Assembly: GCA_964549275.1 (NCBI GenBank)
Contig: CAZJUP010000009.1
Location: 32,355 to 96,354, forward strand
DNA: 64,000 nucleotides
From: CAZJUP01 sp964549275
Lineage (GTDB): Bacteria > Fidelibacterota > Marinisomatia > Marinisomatales > TCS55
Direction: 5' to 3'
Shown here piece after piece: positions 22,972-31,965 of the stretch. The notes below the pieces were generated by a model. That model was not told the origin of the DNA. It worked only from the letters and a program-made list of their open reading frames with translations, and searched no databases. Both the position numbers and the translations under genes were made by a program. Position 1 is the stretch's first letter. Each line of letters begins with the position of its first letter.

Positions 22972-25753
22972 CTCTGATCGCCCGGATTGGTCTGAAGAAT
23001 TTGCCATGGAAGGTCCCAGGGAGCTCTATAAATATCCCGACCCCAGCGAATGGGACGACTTTACCGAATTGGACCCTGCCGCATGGCCGGACAAAAAAGA
23101 GCGACATTATTCCATTGTCCCCACCACATGCTTCAATTGTGAATCGGCTTGTGGACTTTTGGCTTATATCGATAAAGATTCCGATGAAGTACGAAAGTTT
23201 GAAGGGAATCCCCATCATCCAGGCAGCCGTGGACGGAATTGTGCAAAAGGTCCTGCCACCATCAACCAAATCAATGATACAGAACGGATTCTGTACCCAT
23301 TAAAACGGGTTGGTGAACGTGGTGAAGGGAAGTGGGAGCGCATCACATGGGATCAAGCATTAGATGAAATATCCGAAAAAATTGCCGCATCTATCCGAAA
23401 AAGAAAAGATGGCGTGGTTTATCATGTGGGGCGTCCTGGACACGAAGGATACACAGAACGCGTCCTGAAAGCATGGGGTGTAGATGGCCACAATTCCCAT
23501 ACGAATATTTGTTCTGCCGGCGCCCGAACCGGCTATGCACTCTGGCATAAATACGATCGCCCGAGTCCGGACCACACCAATGCAGAAGTGATTTTGCTGG
23601 CGTCATCTCATTTGGAAACGGGCCATTATTTTAATCCACATGCCCAGCGTATCATGGAAGGCATGATGAAAGGCGCCAAGTTGATTGTCATGGATCCGCG
23701 GTTGTCAAACACGGCATCCATGGCGGATGAGTGGATGCCCACTTATCCCGGATCTGAATCGGCTGTTTATATGGCCATAGCAAAAATCATTTTGAATGAA
23801 GAATTGTACGACCGCAATTATTTAGAAAATTGGGTGAACTGGGATGAGTATTTGCGAAATCTCCATCCCGATGATCCGGTGGAGTTTGATCAATTCATCA
23901 AACGATTGAGTGAAGAATGGGCAGAATACACACCGGAGTTCGCTGCAAATGAAGCCCAGATTGATGCAGAACAAATTGTCCGCGTGGCAAGGATGATCGG
24001 CAAAGCGGGCAGCAAATTATCCACTCATGTTTGGCGGGGCGCATCCATCGGAAATTTGGGCGGATGGCAAGTGTCACGGACGCTCCATTTGCTCAATGTA
24101 CTCACCGGTTCGGTGGGCACAGAAGGGGGTACATCTCCCAGCGCCTGGAATAAATTTCATCCAGAATTTTTTGACTCACCGCCTGGGCCAGATGCTTGGA
24201 ATGAATTGAATTGGCCTAAAGAGTACACCTTGGCCCATTTCGAAATGAGTCAGATTCTGCCCCATTTAATTAAAGATGGCCGAGGTGAGTTGGATGTGTA
24301 TTTCACCCGTGTGTTCAATCCGGTGTGGACCTATCCCGATGGATTTTCTTGGATTGAAATGCTGTCCGATGCAGAAAAAGTGGGATGCCATATTGCGCTA
24401 ACACCTACATGGAATGAAACAGCATTTTTCGCTGATTATGTATTGCCCATGGGCCACGCATCCGAGCGGCATGACATCAATTCTTATGAGACACAAGCCG
24501 GCGTTTGGATCGCGTTTCGTCAACCTGTCCTTCGAGAAAAAGCCCGTCGCGATGGGAAGGAAGTGGAATTCACTTATGAAGTGAATCCCGGTGAAGTGTG
24601 GGAAGAAGATGAATTTTGGATTGAGCTGTCCTGGCGAATCGATAAAGATGGCGATTTGGGCATTCGGAAGCATTTTATGAGTCCCTATCGTGAAGGTGAA
24701 AAAATTAACATTGATGAATATTATCAATACATTTTTGAGCATACGGAAGGACTCCCTGAAGTGGCAGAAAAGGAAGGGCTCACTGCTTTAGAGTATATGC
24801 GGAAGTATGGGGCATTTATGGTGGATGACAATGTGTATCGGAATAATGAAAAAGAATTTTCTGATTCGGATGTGACGGTGAAGCCTAATGGACAAATTGA
24901 GAAAGATGGAAATGTGGTTGGACTTGAAGTGAATGGTAAACAATATGCCGGTTTCCCTACACCATCCAAACGGCAAGAAATTTATTCACAAACCATGGTA
25001 GATTTTGGCTATCCGGAACATGCTACACCGGGATACAGAATTAAGAGCCACGTCCATTTAGATGAAATGGATCAGGACAAAAATGAATGCGTTTTGCTTC
25101 CGAACTTCAGACTACCTACCCATATTCATTCACGTTCTGCCAATGCCAAATGGCTCACAGAAATCGCCCATCGAAATCCAATTTGGATTCATACCAAAGA
25201 TGCGAAACGACTCGGTGTGGATAATGGAGACTTACTCAAAATCACTACCGAGATCGGGTGGTTCGTGGATAAGGTGTGGGTGACGGAAGCCATCAAACCG
25301 GGCGTAGTCGCCTGCTCTCATCATATAGGCCGTTGGCGCCGTCAGCAGGATGAAGGCAATCGATTCATGACTAATACGGTGGATATCCAAAATATGGGGA
25401 ATGGCCAATGGAAGATGGAAACGGTGACTGGCATTGAAGCGTGGAAAACGGATGATCCGGACACGAATCGCGTCTGGTGGCGAGATGGGGGTGTTCATCA
25501 GAATATTACCCATGCAGCTAATCCCGATCCCATTTCCGGTGCCCATTGCTGGCTGCAAAAAGTGAGTATCTCAAAGCCAAATCCGGATGAGAAATACGGC
25601 GATATTTTTGTGGATACAAATAAGTCTTTTGAACACTTTAAAAAATGGAATGAATGGGCCAAGGAGAAAGAAACTCATCCTGATGGACTTCGAAGACCCT
25701 TATGGATGGGACGGCCCTTAACCCCACAAAAGAAACAATTCTACTTAAAATAG
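22916..25753 (+). CDS. soeA: SoeA-like cytoplasmic molybdopterin oxidoreductase (probable sulfite dehydrogenase)
   Basis: A molybdopterin-guanine-dinucleotide oxidoreductase of 945 residues from ATG 22916. That start is preferred because the upstream relic copy conserves sequence from this ATG. It has no Tat signal. The N-terminal [4Fe-4S] motif is T-T-C-F-N-C-E-S-A-C-G-L-L with a later G-R-N-C-A-K-G (about 70-115). Molybdopterin domains follow, with T-N-I-C-S-A-G-A-R near 200 (Cys as candidate Mo ligand), D-P-R-L-S-N-T near 265 and a C-terminal dinucleotide-binding domain near 700-800. Family length and cytoplasmic location fit SoeA; PsrA and PhsA have Tat signals. Placed after SoeBC and beside sHdr, it would oxidise the sulfite made by sHdr. 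A polysulfide or thiosulfate substrate is possible. Confidence 0.8.
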   Translation: MKRSWIETFSESLGLIPNISDRPDWSEEFAMEGPRELYKYPDPSEWDDFTELDPAAWPDKKERHYSIVPTTCFNCESACGLLAYIDKDSDEVRKFEGNPHHPGSRGRNCAKGPATINQINDTERILYPLKRVGERGEGKWERITWDQALDEISEKIAASIRKRKDGVVYHVGRPGHEGYTERVLKAWGVDGHNSHTNICSAGARTGYALWHKYDRPSPDHTNAEVILLASSHLETGHYFNPHAQRIMEGMMKGAKLIVMDPRLSNTASMADEWMPTYPGSESAVYMAIAKIILNEELYDRNYLENWVNWDEYLRNLHPDDPVEFDQFIKRLSEEWAEYTPEFAANEAQIDAEQIVRVARMIGKAGSKLSTHVWRGASIGNLGGWQVSRTLHLLNVLTGSVGTEGGTSPSAWNKFHPEFFDSPPGPDAWNELNWPKEYTLAHFEMSQILPHLIKDGRGELDVYFTRVFNPVWTYPDGFSWIEMLSDAEKVGCHIALTPTWNETAFFADYVLPMGHASERHDINSYETQAGVWIAFRQPVLREKARRDGKEVEFTYEVNPGEVWEEDEFWIELSWRIDKDGDLGIRKHFMSPYREGEKINIDEYYQYIFEHTEGLPEVAEKEGLTALEYMRKYGAFMVDDNVYRNNEKEFSDSDVTVKPNGQIEKDGNVVGLEVNGKQYAGFPTPSKRQEIYSQTMVDFGYPEHATPGYRIKSHVHLDEMDQDKNECVLLPNFRLPTHIHSRSANAKWLTEIAHRNPIWIHTKDAKRLGVDNGDLLKITTEIGWFVDKVWVTEAIKPGVVACSHHIGRWRRQQDEGNRFMTNTVDIQNMGNGQWKMETVTGIEAWKTDDPDTNRVWWRDGGVHQNITHAANPDPISGAHCWLQKVSISKPNPDEKYGDIFVDTNKSFEHFKKWNEWAKEKETHPDGLRRPLWMGRPLTPQKKQFYLK

Positions 25754-25908
25754 TTAATTAATTTCTCTCATTATTAAAGACTTAATTTTCTTTTAAGATA
25801 TATTAGTATAAAAAGGTCTTGCAATCCTTATTTGAGGTCATTAAACTTGATCGCGGGGAAGGGGAAATTCTCATCATATCCGTCTAGAAAATACTCCAAT
25901 TATTAAAG

Positions 25909-26490
25909 ATGAAAACAATCTCTAAGTTACAAATTGATCCTAGAAGTGCAGGAAAAATGATTTTGGATTCCATAGACCCTGCTCATGTTATTTTTACGCT
26001 GACCCTTGAGCATGATAAATTATTAACTGTTTTAGAGGGCCTTGAACAGGAGCGAAAGACGTTGTTATCTAAAGAAATTGATGATATTTCAGAAGAGGAC
26101 TTGATCGCTGTTCAGGAATATGCTGAAATGCTTGTTGAAAGCGAAAGCCACCATCTGAGAGAGGAAAAAGGGGTGTTTTCTGTTCTGAGGAGTCTTGGAA
26201 TAAAAAGTCCGACAGATGCAATGGAATTGGAACATAAGGCTATTGTAGACTATAAAAATAAATTATTGGAAACAATCAATTCCTTCTCAATGATGTCGAT
26301 CCGGGATTTTCTTGCACGGTTAGATTTTTTTTCAAAAAGCATCATTTATATTTTAACTGACCACATCAGTAGAGAAAATATTGATTTATTTCCCATGGCT
26401 TTAAAAGTGATTAATGAAAAAACACAGTGGGCCAAGATAAAGAAAAGATGCGATGAAGTGGGATATTGCAGTTTTACTTTTGATAAATAG
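25909..26490 (+). CDS. Hemerythrin-like protein
   Basis: A 193-residue four-helix protein. Candidate metal-binding residues are H in L-E-H-D-K-L-L (about 43), E-S-H-H-L-R-E-E (about 78-85), L-E-H-K-A-I (about 105) and T-D-H-I-S-R-E-N (about 146-153), the spacing of a hemerythrin HHE domain. No signal peptide. It may bind oxygen, or sense or repair FeS clusters in a cell with many exposed clusters. It stands alone after soeA, 155 bp downstream with no gene between (25754-25908), and is followed by a terminator-like hairpin. Confidence 0.75.
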   Translation: MKTISKLQIDPRSAGKMILDSIDPAHVIFTLTLEHDKLLTVLEGLEQERKTLLSKEIDDISEEDLIAVQEYAEMLVESESHHLREEKGVFSVLRSLGIKSPTDAMELEHKAIVDYKNKLLETINSFSMMSIRDFLARLDFFSKSIIYILTDHISRENIDLFPMALKVINEKTQWAKIKKRCDEVGYCSFTFDK

Positions 26491-26561
26491 AAAAGCATCT
26501 TAATCTTTTTGGAATAGGGAAAAATTTGAATATTCTTATGTAGAAAGATTAGATGTTTTTA
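26491..26561 (+). terminator. Terminator-like inverted repeat after the hemerythrin gene
   Basis: AAAAGCATCTTAATCTTT pairs with AAAGATTAGATGTTTTT about 35 bases later and ends in a T-run. The loop is long, so this could be bidirectional or only a weak terminator. Confidence 0.45.
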
Positions 26562-26599
26562 TATCTCAGGGAGATTGGCTAAATTTTAACATTGTGGAA

Positions 26600-26719
26600 C
26601 AATCTCAAAGCTGAAAAACCTAAGTTTATTGATAAGGTTTGAAGCCGGTACGGTGACATTGGAAACGATGTCATTAGCTCCCGATCCCCGACGTGAAACC
26701 GGGGTGACTTGGAAAGAGA
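26600..26719 (+). ncRNA. Structured leader upstream of moaA, candidate Moco-sensing RNA
   Basis: Three hairpins are visible before the moaA ATG: AACCT…AGGTT (about 26617-26639), TGACAT-TGGAAACG-ATGTCA (about 26653-26674), and CCCCG…CGGGG (about 26686-26704), followed by TGACTTGGAAAGAG overlapping the ribosome site. The GCTCCCGATC…GAAACCGGGG block loosely recalls the conserved part of Moco riboswitches, which often precede moaA. I cannot fold or search it here, so the class is a hypothesis. Confidence 0.4.
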
Positions 26720-27760
26720 ATGGCTGAAAATATTTCAAATCCAACCCCAGGAAATTATCTGCTGAATCAATCAGCATTTCCCATCATTGATCCATTTGGC
26801 AGAACTTTCAATTATCTTCGCTTGTCTCTGAATGAAAAATGTAATCTGCGATGTATTTACTGTATGCCGGAAGAAGGTATTGATTTTCGCAGTGAAGACA
26901 AACTTCTTTCAACTAGTGAAATCTTTAAACTGATGGAATTAACGACCCAAATGGGAGTTTCCAAAATTCGTTTGACCGGAGGGGAACCATTGCTTCGCAA
27001 GAATATTGTCTCCATCATTCAGTTTGCAGCCAAGCTGAAACAGGTCAAATCTGTTCATTTAACAACCAATGGTCTGTTGCTCTCTAAGCACATTGCTGAT
27101 TTGGAAGCATCGGGTATGTCTGGCATTAACATTAGCCTGGACACACTAAATAAAAATAAGTATCAAGTTATTACGCGTAAAGAAGGATTAGAGGTGGTCT
27201 TGGATGGATTACAAAAAGTATTGGAGTCTAAAATTAAATCGATAAAATTAAATGTAGTTGCCATGCGCAATTTTAATGATGATGAGCTATTAGACTTCGT
27301 TTCCCTCACAAAAGAGAATGATATTACAGTTCGTTTTATTGAACTTATGCCCTTTGACTCTCACCAAATTTGGAAAACTGGGAAGTTTTACGGTGCTGAA
27401 CAAATCATTTCTGATTTGAAGAATGAATTAAGAGAACTTATGCCTGCAGAGGGTTCTAAAACCGAGCATCAGGTTTTCCGTGTTAAGGGTTACCGAGGAA
27501 AAATCGCTATTATTCCATCTTATTCAAGGACGTTATGCGGAAAATGTAATCGAATTCGAATTACAGCAGATGGGAAACTCCTCAACTGTCTCTATAGCCA
27601 AAATGAATTAAACCTGCGTGATGCCATTCGAAATGGGGAATCTAATCCTGAAATACAAAACATGATTCGTGATGCAATGTGGAACAAAAAGAGAGATGGA
27701 TGGGAAGCTCAACATCACGGGGATGAACATAGAGAATCCATGACTCAAATTGGGGGGTGA
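26720..27760 (+). CDS. moaA: GTP 3',8-cyclase MoaA
   Basis: The first enzyme of molybdenum-cofactor synthesis, converting GTP to 3',8-cyclo-GTP. It has 346 residues. The SAM cluster is C41-x3-C45-x2-C48 (K-C-N-L-R-C-I-Y-C-M-P-E-E-G), followed by L-T-G-G-E-P-L-L-R near 91-99. The second cluster uses L-C-G-K-C-N-R-I-R near 273 and a third Cys in L-L-N-C-L-Y. The C-terminus is G-G, required in MoaA for activity. ATG 26720 has a ggaaagag site. It starts the Moco gene run that feeds SoeA. Confidence 0.96.
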   Translation: MAENISNPTPGNYLLNQSAFPIIDPFGRTFNYLRLSLNEKCNLRCIYCMPEEGIDFRSEDKLLSTSEIFKLMELTTQMGVSKIRLTGGEPLLRKNIVSIIQFAAKLKQVKSVHLTTNGLLLSKHIADLEASGMSGINISLDTLNKNKYQVITRKEGLEVVLDGLQKVLESKIKSIKLNVVAMRNFNDDELLDFVSLTKENDITVRFIELMPFDSHQIWKTGKFYGAEQIISDLKNELRELMPAEGSKTEHQVFRVKGYRGKIAIIPSYSRTLCGKCNRIRITADGKLLNCLYSQNELNLRDAIRNGESNPEIQNMIRDAMWNKKRDGWEAQHHGDEHRESMTQIGG

Positions 27761-27824
27761 AATAATGGAGTATTGCCAGCCTGACGACAGAAAGGGAGTA
27801 TTGGAATATTGGATAAATGGAGAA

Positions 27825-27872
27825 CTCTGCGGAAGTTCCTGCCGACGGCGGGCAAGTGGAACTTCCGCAAAG
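27825..27872. repeat. REP palindrome with enlarged loop
   Basis: CTCTGCGGAAGTTCC…GGAACTTCCGCAAAG with an inner GCCGACGGC-type hairpin (CTGCCG…GCGGGC). Same family as the RAYT-flanking repeats. It lies between moaA and the lipoprotein gene. Confidence 0.8.
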
Positions 27873-27883
27873 ATAAAACACAC

Positions 27884-28918
27884 ATGAAGAAAATATTACT
27901 AACTACTATTTTATTCACTCTGATTTTTTCAGGGTGTATTCTTATGAATTCTCATTCACCTATCATTCAGTTAAAACCAGAATCTCTTTCTACTTTAGAA
28001 AAGACTGAACCAATTATCAATTTGAATGAAAATTTCAAAATAATTAATCTGTATTTGAAACAGGTCAAAATTTTACAGGAGTCTTCCGTAAATCCAAAAA
28101 GTGATGTTGTCAACGAAATGGTACATAATGTATATGACCCTTACATAGATTTTTGGGGACCTTATATCGGAAATAAACGGTCTTTTATTAAATGGGTGCA
28201 ATCAAAACTATTTAGTAAAAACCATCCTGTTTATAAAAATGCTGATGCTTTGCTTAGTTTGGATATTGAAAAGATTTTTACAAATACGGTAAAAAAGTTT
28301 GAGAGTTTTTCAGGAAAATACCCTAAAGGTACTTGGTATTTAATTTACGGCCCTGGTTGGACAAATATGGGTGGATTGAAGAATGGAATTATGCTTTTGG
28401 ATTTTTCACGAATGAATCCAACTAATGAAGAAATTTCTTTTCTGCTTCCCCATGAGTTAAATCACCAAGTTTACCATGATGAATACATTGATGAAGACGA
28501 TAATACTGTTCTTTACAGTATTATTAATGAAGGATTTGCTTCATATTTTAATTACATTTTTTGGGATAAGAAATTTTCTCAGGCAAAAGCTGTCGCATAC
28601 AGTGAAGATGAATGGAATTGGTGTTTATTGCATGAAAAGGAAATTTTTGATAAAGCACAAAAATATCTGAATTCATCAAATAAAAATGATATTGAACTAT
28701 TCAATTTTAGAAAGAAAAAATTTTTAAATTGGGGGCCGGGAGCAATTGGTTATTTTATTGGATTTAGGATATGTCAATCCTATATAAAAACTAATGGTAA
28801 AAATTCCTGGAAAGATATATATCAAATGTCAGTAAGCGAAGTTTATAGGAAGAGCGGTTATCAAAAATCCTTGAAAGAAAAACACAAAGACCCAGCGAAT
28901 ACAGAGAAAAAATCATGA
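27884..28918 (+). CDS. Predicted lipoprotein with a zinc-protease-like motif
   Basis: Starting at ATG 27884 gives about 344 residues with a lipoprotein signal: M-K-K-I-L-L-T-T-I-L-F-T-L-I-F-S-G-C, lipobox F-S-G-C. A longer reading from 27809 would run through the REP element and lose the signal, so it is rejected. Around residue 193 there is L-P-H-E-L-N-H-Q-V-Y-H, an HExxH-type motif, and later N-E-G-F-A-S-Y-F that could supply the third ligand, so a gluzincin-like metallopeptidase (DUF2268-like) is suspected. It overlaps the next gene by 4 bp. Why it lies among Moco genes is not apparent. Confidence 0.65.
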   Translation: MKKILLTTILFTLIFSGCILMNSHSPIIQLKPESLSTLEKTEPIINLNENFKIINLYLKQVKILQESSVNPKSDVVNEMVHNVYDPYIDFWGPYIGNKRSFIKWVQSKLFSKNHPVYKNADALLSLDIEKIFTNTVKKFESFSGKYPKGTWYLIYGPGWTNMGGLKNGIMLLDFSRMNPTNEEISFLLPHELNHQVYHDEYIDEDDNTVLYSIINEGFASYFNYIFWDKKFSQAKAVAYSEDEWNWCLLHEKEIFDKAQKYLNSSNKNDIELFNFRKKKFLNWGPGAIGYFIGFRICQSYIKTNGKNSWKDIYQMSVSEVYRKSGYQKSLKEKHKDPANTEKKS

Positions 28919-29856
28919 ACGAGTTTTCACATTTAGATAAACACGGAAATGTCAAAATGGTGGATGTGACGGACAAAGTTTCCACAGCCAGAATGGCCAA
29001 AGCAGAAGGAAAAATTACCATGAATCCGGAAACAGTTTTAGCCATTCAGGATGAAACACTTCCGAAAGGGAATGTACTCACTACTGCAAAAATCGCTGCG
29101 ATACAAACGGCGAAAAAGACTGCTGAACTCATTCCCATGTGCCAACAATTGAATCTCTCATTCGTGAATGTTGAATTTGAGTTGGCATCTGATTCTGTTC
29201 TGATTCGATCAACGGTGAAAACCAAGGAAGCCACGGGCGTAGAAATGGAAGCCCTTTCAGCTGTGTCCGGGGCGGCACTCACCATTTATGATATGTGCAA
29301 AGCGGTGGATAAAACCATGGAAATTGGTGGAATCAAACTGGTGAAAAAAGTGGGTGGGAAGTCTGACCATACTTCAGAATACAGACCCAAAGTAGGTGTG
29401 ATTACCCTGAGTGACAGTGTGGCATCGGGTGACTCGGAAGATAAGACCGGCGTAATTTTAAGTGACGGATTTACGAATTCTGGATGCGAGTTAATTGAAA
29501 AAATTGTTTTGGAAGATGGTTCTGATCAATTGGTGCCCACTATTCAAAATTGGGTTGATTCCGGTATTGAACTCATTCTAACCACAGGTGGTACTGGATT
29601 GGGTCCGCGAGATTTGACCATCCAAACAGTAGAAAAATTATTTGACTCAAAATTGCTGGGAATCGAACAGGCGCTCCATGCCTATGGTCGGGGAAAAGTG
29701 AAAACGGCTATGCTTTCCCGGTTGATGGCAGGTGTGGTAAATGGAGCGATTGTGATTTGTTTACCGGGGAGTCCCGGTGCGGCGAAGGATTCACTGCAGG
29801 TGTTAATTCCAACTATTTTTCATTCATTTCATATGATGCGGGGAGAAAAACACTAG
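28915..29856 (+). CDS. moaCB: MoaC-MoaB fusion protein
   Basis: A bifunctional Moco protein of 313 residues. Residues 1-150 are MoaC (cyclic pyranopterin monophosphate synthase), with the usual M-V-D-V-T-D-K near 15, I-P-M-C-Q-Q-L near 77, and M-E-A-L-S-A-V-S-G-A-A-L-T-I-Y-D-M-C-K-A near 109-128. Residues about 160-310 are MoaB/MogA-like (molybdopterin binding or adenylylation), with L-T-T-G-G-T-G-L-G-P-R-D near 222-233 and L-P-G-S-P-G-A-A near 283. The start overlaps the lipoprotein stop by 4 bp. Confidence 0.94.
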   Translation: MNEFSHLDKHGNVKMVDVTDKVSTARMAKAEGKITMNPETVLAIQDETLPKGNVLTTAKIAAIQTAKKTAELIPMCQQLNLSFVNVEFELASDSVLIRSTVKTKEATGVEMEALSAVSGAALTIYDMCKAVDKTMEIGGIKLVKKVGGKSDHTSEYRPKVGVITLSDSVASGDSEDKTGVILSDGFTNSGCELIEKIVLEDGSDQLVPTIQNWVDSGIELILTTGGTGLGPRDLTIQTVEKLFDSKLLGIEQALHAYGRGKVKTAMLSRLMAGVVNGAIVICLPGSPGAAKDSLQVLIPTIFHSFHMMRGEKH

Positions 29857-29890
29857 AAGATGGAGTATTGGATAATTGGAGTTTTGGAAA

Positions 29891-29919
29891 CTTTGCGGAA
29901 GTGTGAAACTTCCGCAAAG
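29891..29919. repeat. REP palindrome between moaCB and the TauE gene
   Basis: CTTTGCGGAAGTG…AAACTTCCGCAAAG, the same family as 9884-9912. It is preceded by GGAGTATTGGATAATTGGAG, a string also present before the copy at 27825, so the repeat unit is longer than the palindrome. Confidence 0.8.
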
Positions 29920-29929
29920 TTTAATTAAT

Positions 29930-30670
29930 ATGACCGATTTAATTCTTCCATTACTATTTGTGTTTGTTGCCTTCATATACTCTTCAGTCGGTTTGGGTGG
30001 CGGATCATCCTATACGGCGCTCATGGCCATCATGGGAGTGAATTATACTATAATTCCCACCACCTCCCTCACCTTAAACTTGGTGGTGACATTTATAGGT
30101 GTGGTCAATTTCTGGCGAAATGGGTTTGGCCGGTTGGACCTAATCGGACCGTTTCTCATTACATCCATCCCTATGGCTTATTTAGCCGGCTCATTACCTC
30201 TGCCAGAAATTCTTTTTAAAATATTACTACTGGTAACGCTTTTTGTTGTTGCAATCAGGATATACATTGTAAATGAATTGAGTATTTCCATTCAACTAAC
30301 TGAAATACAAAAGTGGGTTTTTGTTTTTAGTTTAGGGGCTATTTTAGGATTTATCGCTGGTGCAGTGGGCATTGGTGGTGGTATTTACCTTGTTCCCCTG
30401 ATAATAATGTTTCGGCTTGGGTCAGAAAAGGAAGCTGCTGCATCCGGTGCCATGTTCATTTGGGTGAATTCACTTGTGGGAGTTATTGCACGGGCAAAAA
30501 TAGGCACATTTGAATCTGATTTAATTTTACCTCTAATCGGTGCTGTACTCGTAGGTGGCTTTGCAGGATCTCACATGGGCGCGATTAAATTCACATCAAA
30601 AACCATTCAAAAGGTAATGGGTGGTGTCATCATTATTGCTATTCTATTTTTATTAAAAGGACTATTATGA
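29930..30670 (+). CDS. TauE/SafE-family sulfite/anion exporter
   Basis: A membrane protein of about 246 residues when started at ATG 29930. The upstream reading at 29876 would translate the REP element and is rejected. It has about eight hydrophobic segments in two repeats, with S-S-V-G-L-G-G-G-S near residue 17 and A-V-G-I-G-G-G-I-Y near 145, the paired GGG motifs of the TauE/SafE (DUF81) family. Family members export sulfite or organosulfonates. In this sulfur-oxidising context, sulfite export or uptake is the natural guess. It overlaps moeA by 4 bp. Confidence 0.85.
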   Translation: MTDLILPLLFVFVAFIYSSVGLGGGSSYTALMAIMGVNYTIIPTTSLTLNLVVTFIGVVNFWRNGFGRLDLIGPFLITSIPMAYLAGSLPLPEILFKILLLVTLFVVAIRIYIVNELSISIQLTEIQKWVFVFSLGAILGFIAGAVGIGGGIYLVPLIIMFRLGSEKEAAASGAMFIWVNSLVGVIARAKIGTFESDLILPLIGAVLVGGFAGSHMGAIKFTSKTIQKVMGGVIIIAILFLLKGLL

Positions 30671-31890
30671 TTTCTTTTCAGAAAGCTAAATTAATTATAA
30701 AAAAACACCTTTTCACTTTAGAGACAGAACAGGTTCATTTACGTGAGTCCGGTGGGTGTGTAATAACCCAAGATGTCATCGCAACATTTCCATCACCTCT
30801 TTTTGATAATTCAGCGATGGATGGCTTTGCTGTACGGTCTAAAGATACCTATGGTGCAAGTCCAGATAACCCGGTTCTATTAAAATTGGCGGGGGTGAGT
30901 TCTGCAGGAACCCCAAGTGATGTAAGTTTAAAAGAGGGTGAGTGTATTCAATGTATGACTGGTGCCAAGATTCCTGATGGTGCAGATGCTGTAATAATGG
31001 TGGAGGATACCAGTGGTTTTTCCGGCTCCGAATTTGTTCAAATAATGGTTGAGAGTTTTCCTGGCAAGCATGTTAGATACCAAGGTGAAGAAATTAAAAA
31101 AGGTGAAATACTCATTCAAAAAGGAACAAATTTATCTCCAAGTGAGATAGGTACCTGTGCCACGTTTGGATATGATAATCTTATGGTATTTAAAAAACCC
31201 AAGGTTGCTATATTTGGTACAGGGGATGAATTGGTTGAACCCGGGAATCAATTGGGAGAGGGGCAAATTTATAATTCTAATTTATATGTTTTATCGGAAC
31301 TAGCGATTCGTGCAGGCACTGAAGTGATCCTGCGGGAGGTGATTAAAGATGATTTATCTTCATTAAGAACATTTCTATTAGAAGCAATAAATTCCTGTGA
31401 TATTGTCATTTCTTCCGGTGGTATTTCTATGGGAAAGCATGACTATGTTAGGGATGTATTTATAGAATTGGGTGTGGAAGAACATTTTTGGAAAGTTGCT
31501 CAAAAGCCGGGGAAACCACTTTTTTTCGGAACGGGACATAATACGTTAATTTTTGGTCTGCCGGGAAATCCAGTCTCGTCATATATCGGATTTATGGAAT
31601 GGGTTTGGCCCGTCATCAATACGATGACAGGCCAGCCTGCACCAACCCCTTTAACAGGAATATTAAAAAAACCATTTCCGATAGAAAAAGTAAAACATCG
31701 ATTTTTATTTGGGAAAGCCTGGATTGAAAATGGACAGTTGGTCTGTGAACCAACACCCAAAGTTGGGTCTCATATGTTGACATCATCATTAAAGACCAAT
31801 TGTATACTTGGGGCACCTCAAGGAGAAAGATCTTTGCAACCGGGAGAAAAAATTACTGTTCATATTTTGCCCTGGGAAAACATTAATTAA
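30667..31890 (+). CDS. moeA: Molybdopterin molybdenumtransferase MoeA
   Basis: Inserts molybdate into adenylylated molybdopterin. It has 407 residues, the normal length. It has the N-terminal D-N-S-A-M-D-G-F-A-V-R (about 46-56), Q-C-M-T-G-A-K-I-P-D-G-A-D-A-V (about 95-109), the central MoaB-like G-T-G-D-E-L-V-E-P-G (about 184-193), S-S-G-G-I-S-M-G-K-H-D (about 251-261) and L-P-G-N-P-V-S (about 298-304). All active-site motifs are present. It is coupled to the exporter gene upstream. Confidence 0.95.
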   Translation: MISFQKAKLIIKKHLFTLETEQVHLRESGGCVITQDVIATFPSPLFDNSAMDGFAVRSKDTYGASPDNPVLLKLAGVSSAGTPSDVSLKEGECIQCMTGAKIPDGADAVIMVEDTSGFSGSEFVQIMVESFPGKHVRYQGEEIKKGEILIQKGTNLSPSEIGTCATFGYDNLMVFKKPKVAIFGTGDELVEPGNQLGEGQIYNSNLYVLSELAIRAGTEVILREVIKDDLSSLRTFLLEAINSCDIVISSGGISMGKHDYVRDVFIELGVEEHFWKVAQKPGKPLFFGTGHNTLIFGLPGNPVSSYIGFMEWVWPVINTMTGQPAPTPLTGILKKPFPIEKVKHRFLFGKAWIENGQLVCEPTPKVGSHMLTSSLKTNCILGAPQGERSLQPGEKITVHILPWENIN

Positions 31891-31965
31891 TATGAGAGTG
31901 GTTGGGAATTCACGTCATCAACCCTTTTGAAACTTAAAAATGTGAAGGCACGAGCACTCGATAAT

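Noticed and set aside
27809..27883. Longer N-terminus of the lipoprotein from TTG 27809
   Set aside because: It would translate the REP palindrome and bury the lipoprotein signal sequence that starts at 27884.
29876..29929. Longer N-terminus of the TauE-type exporter
   Set aside because: The extra residues come from a REP palindrome; ATG 29930 gives a normal family start.
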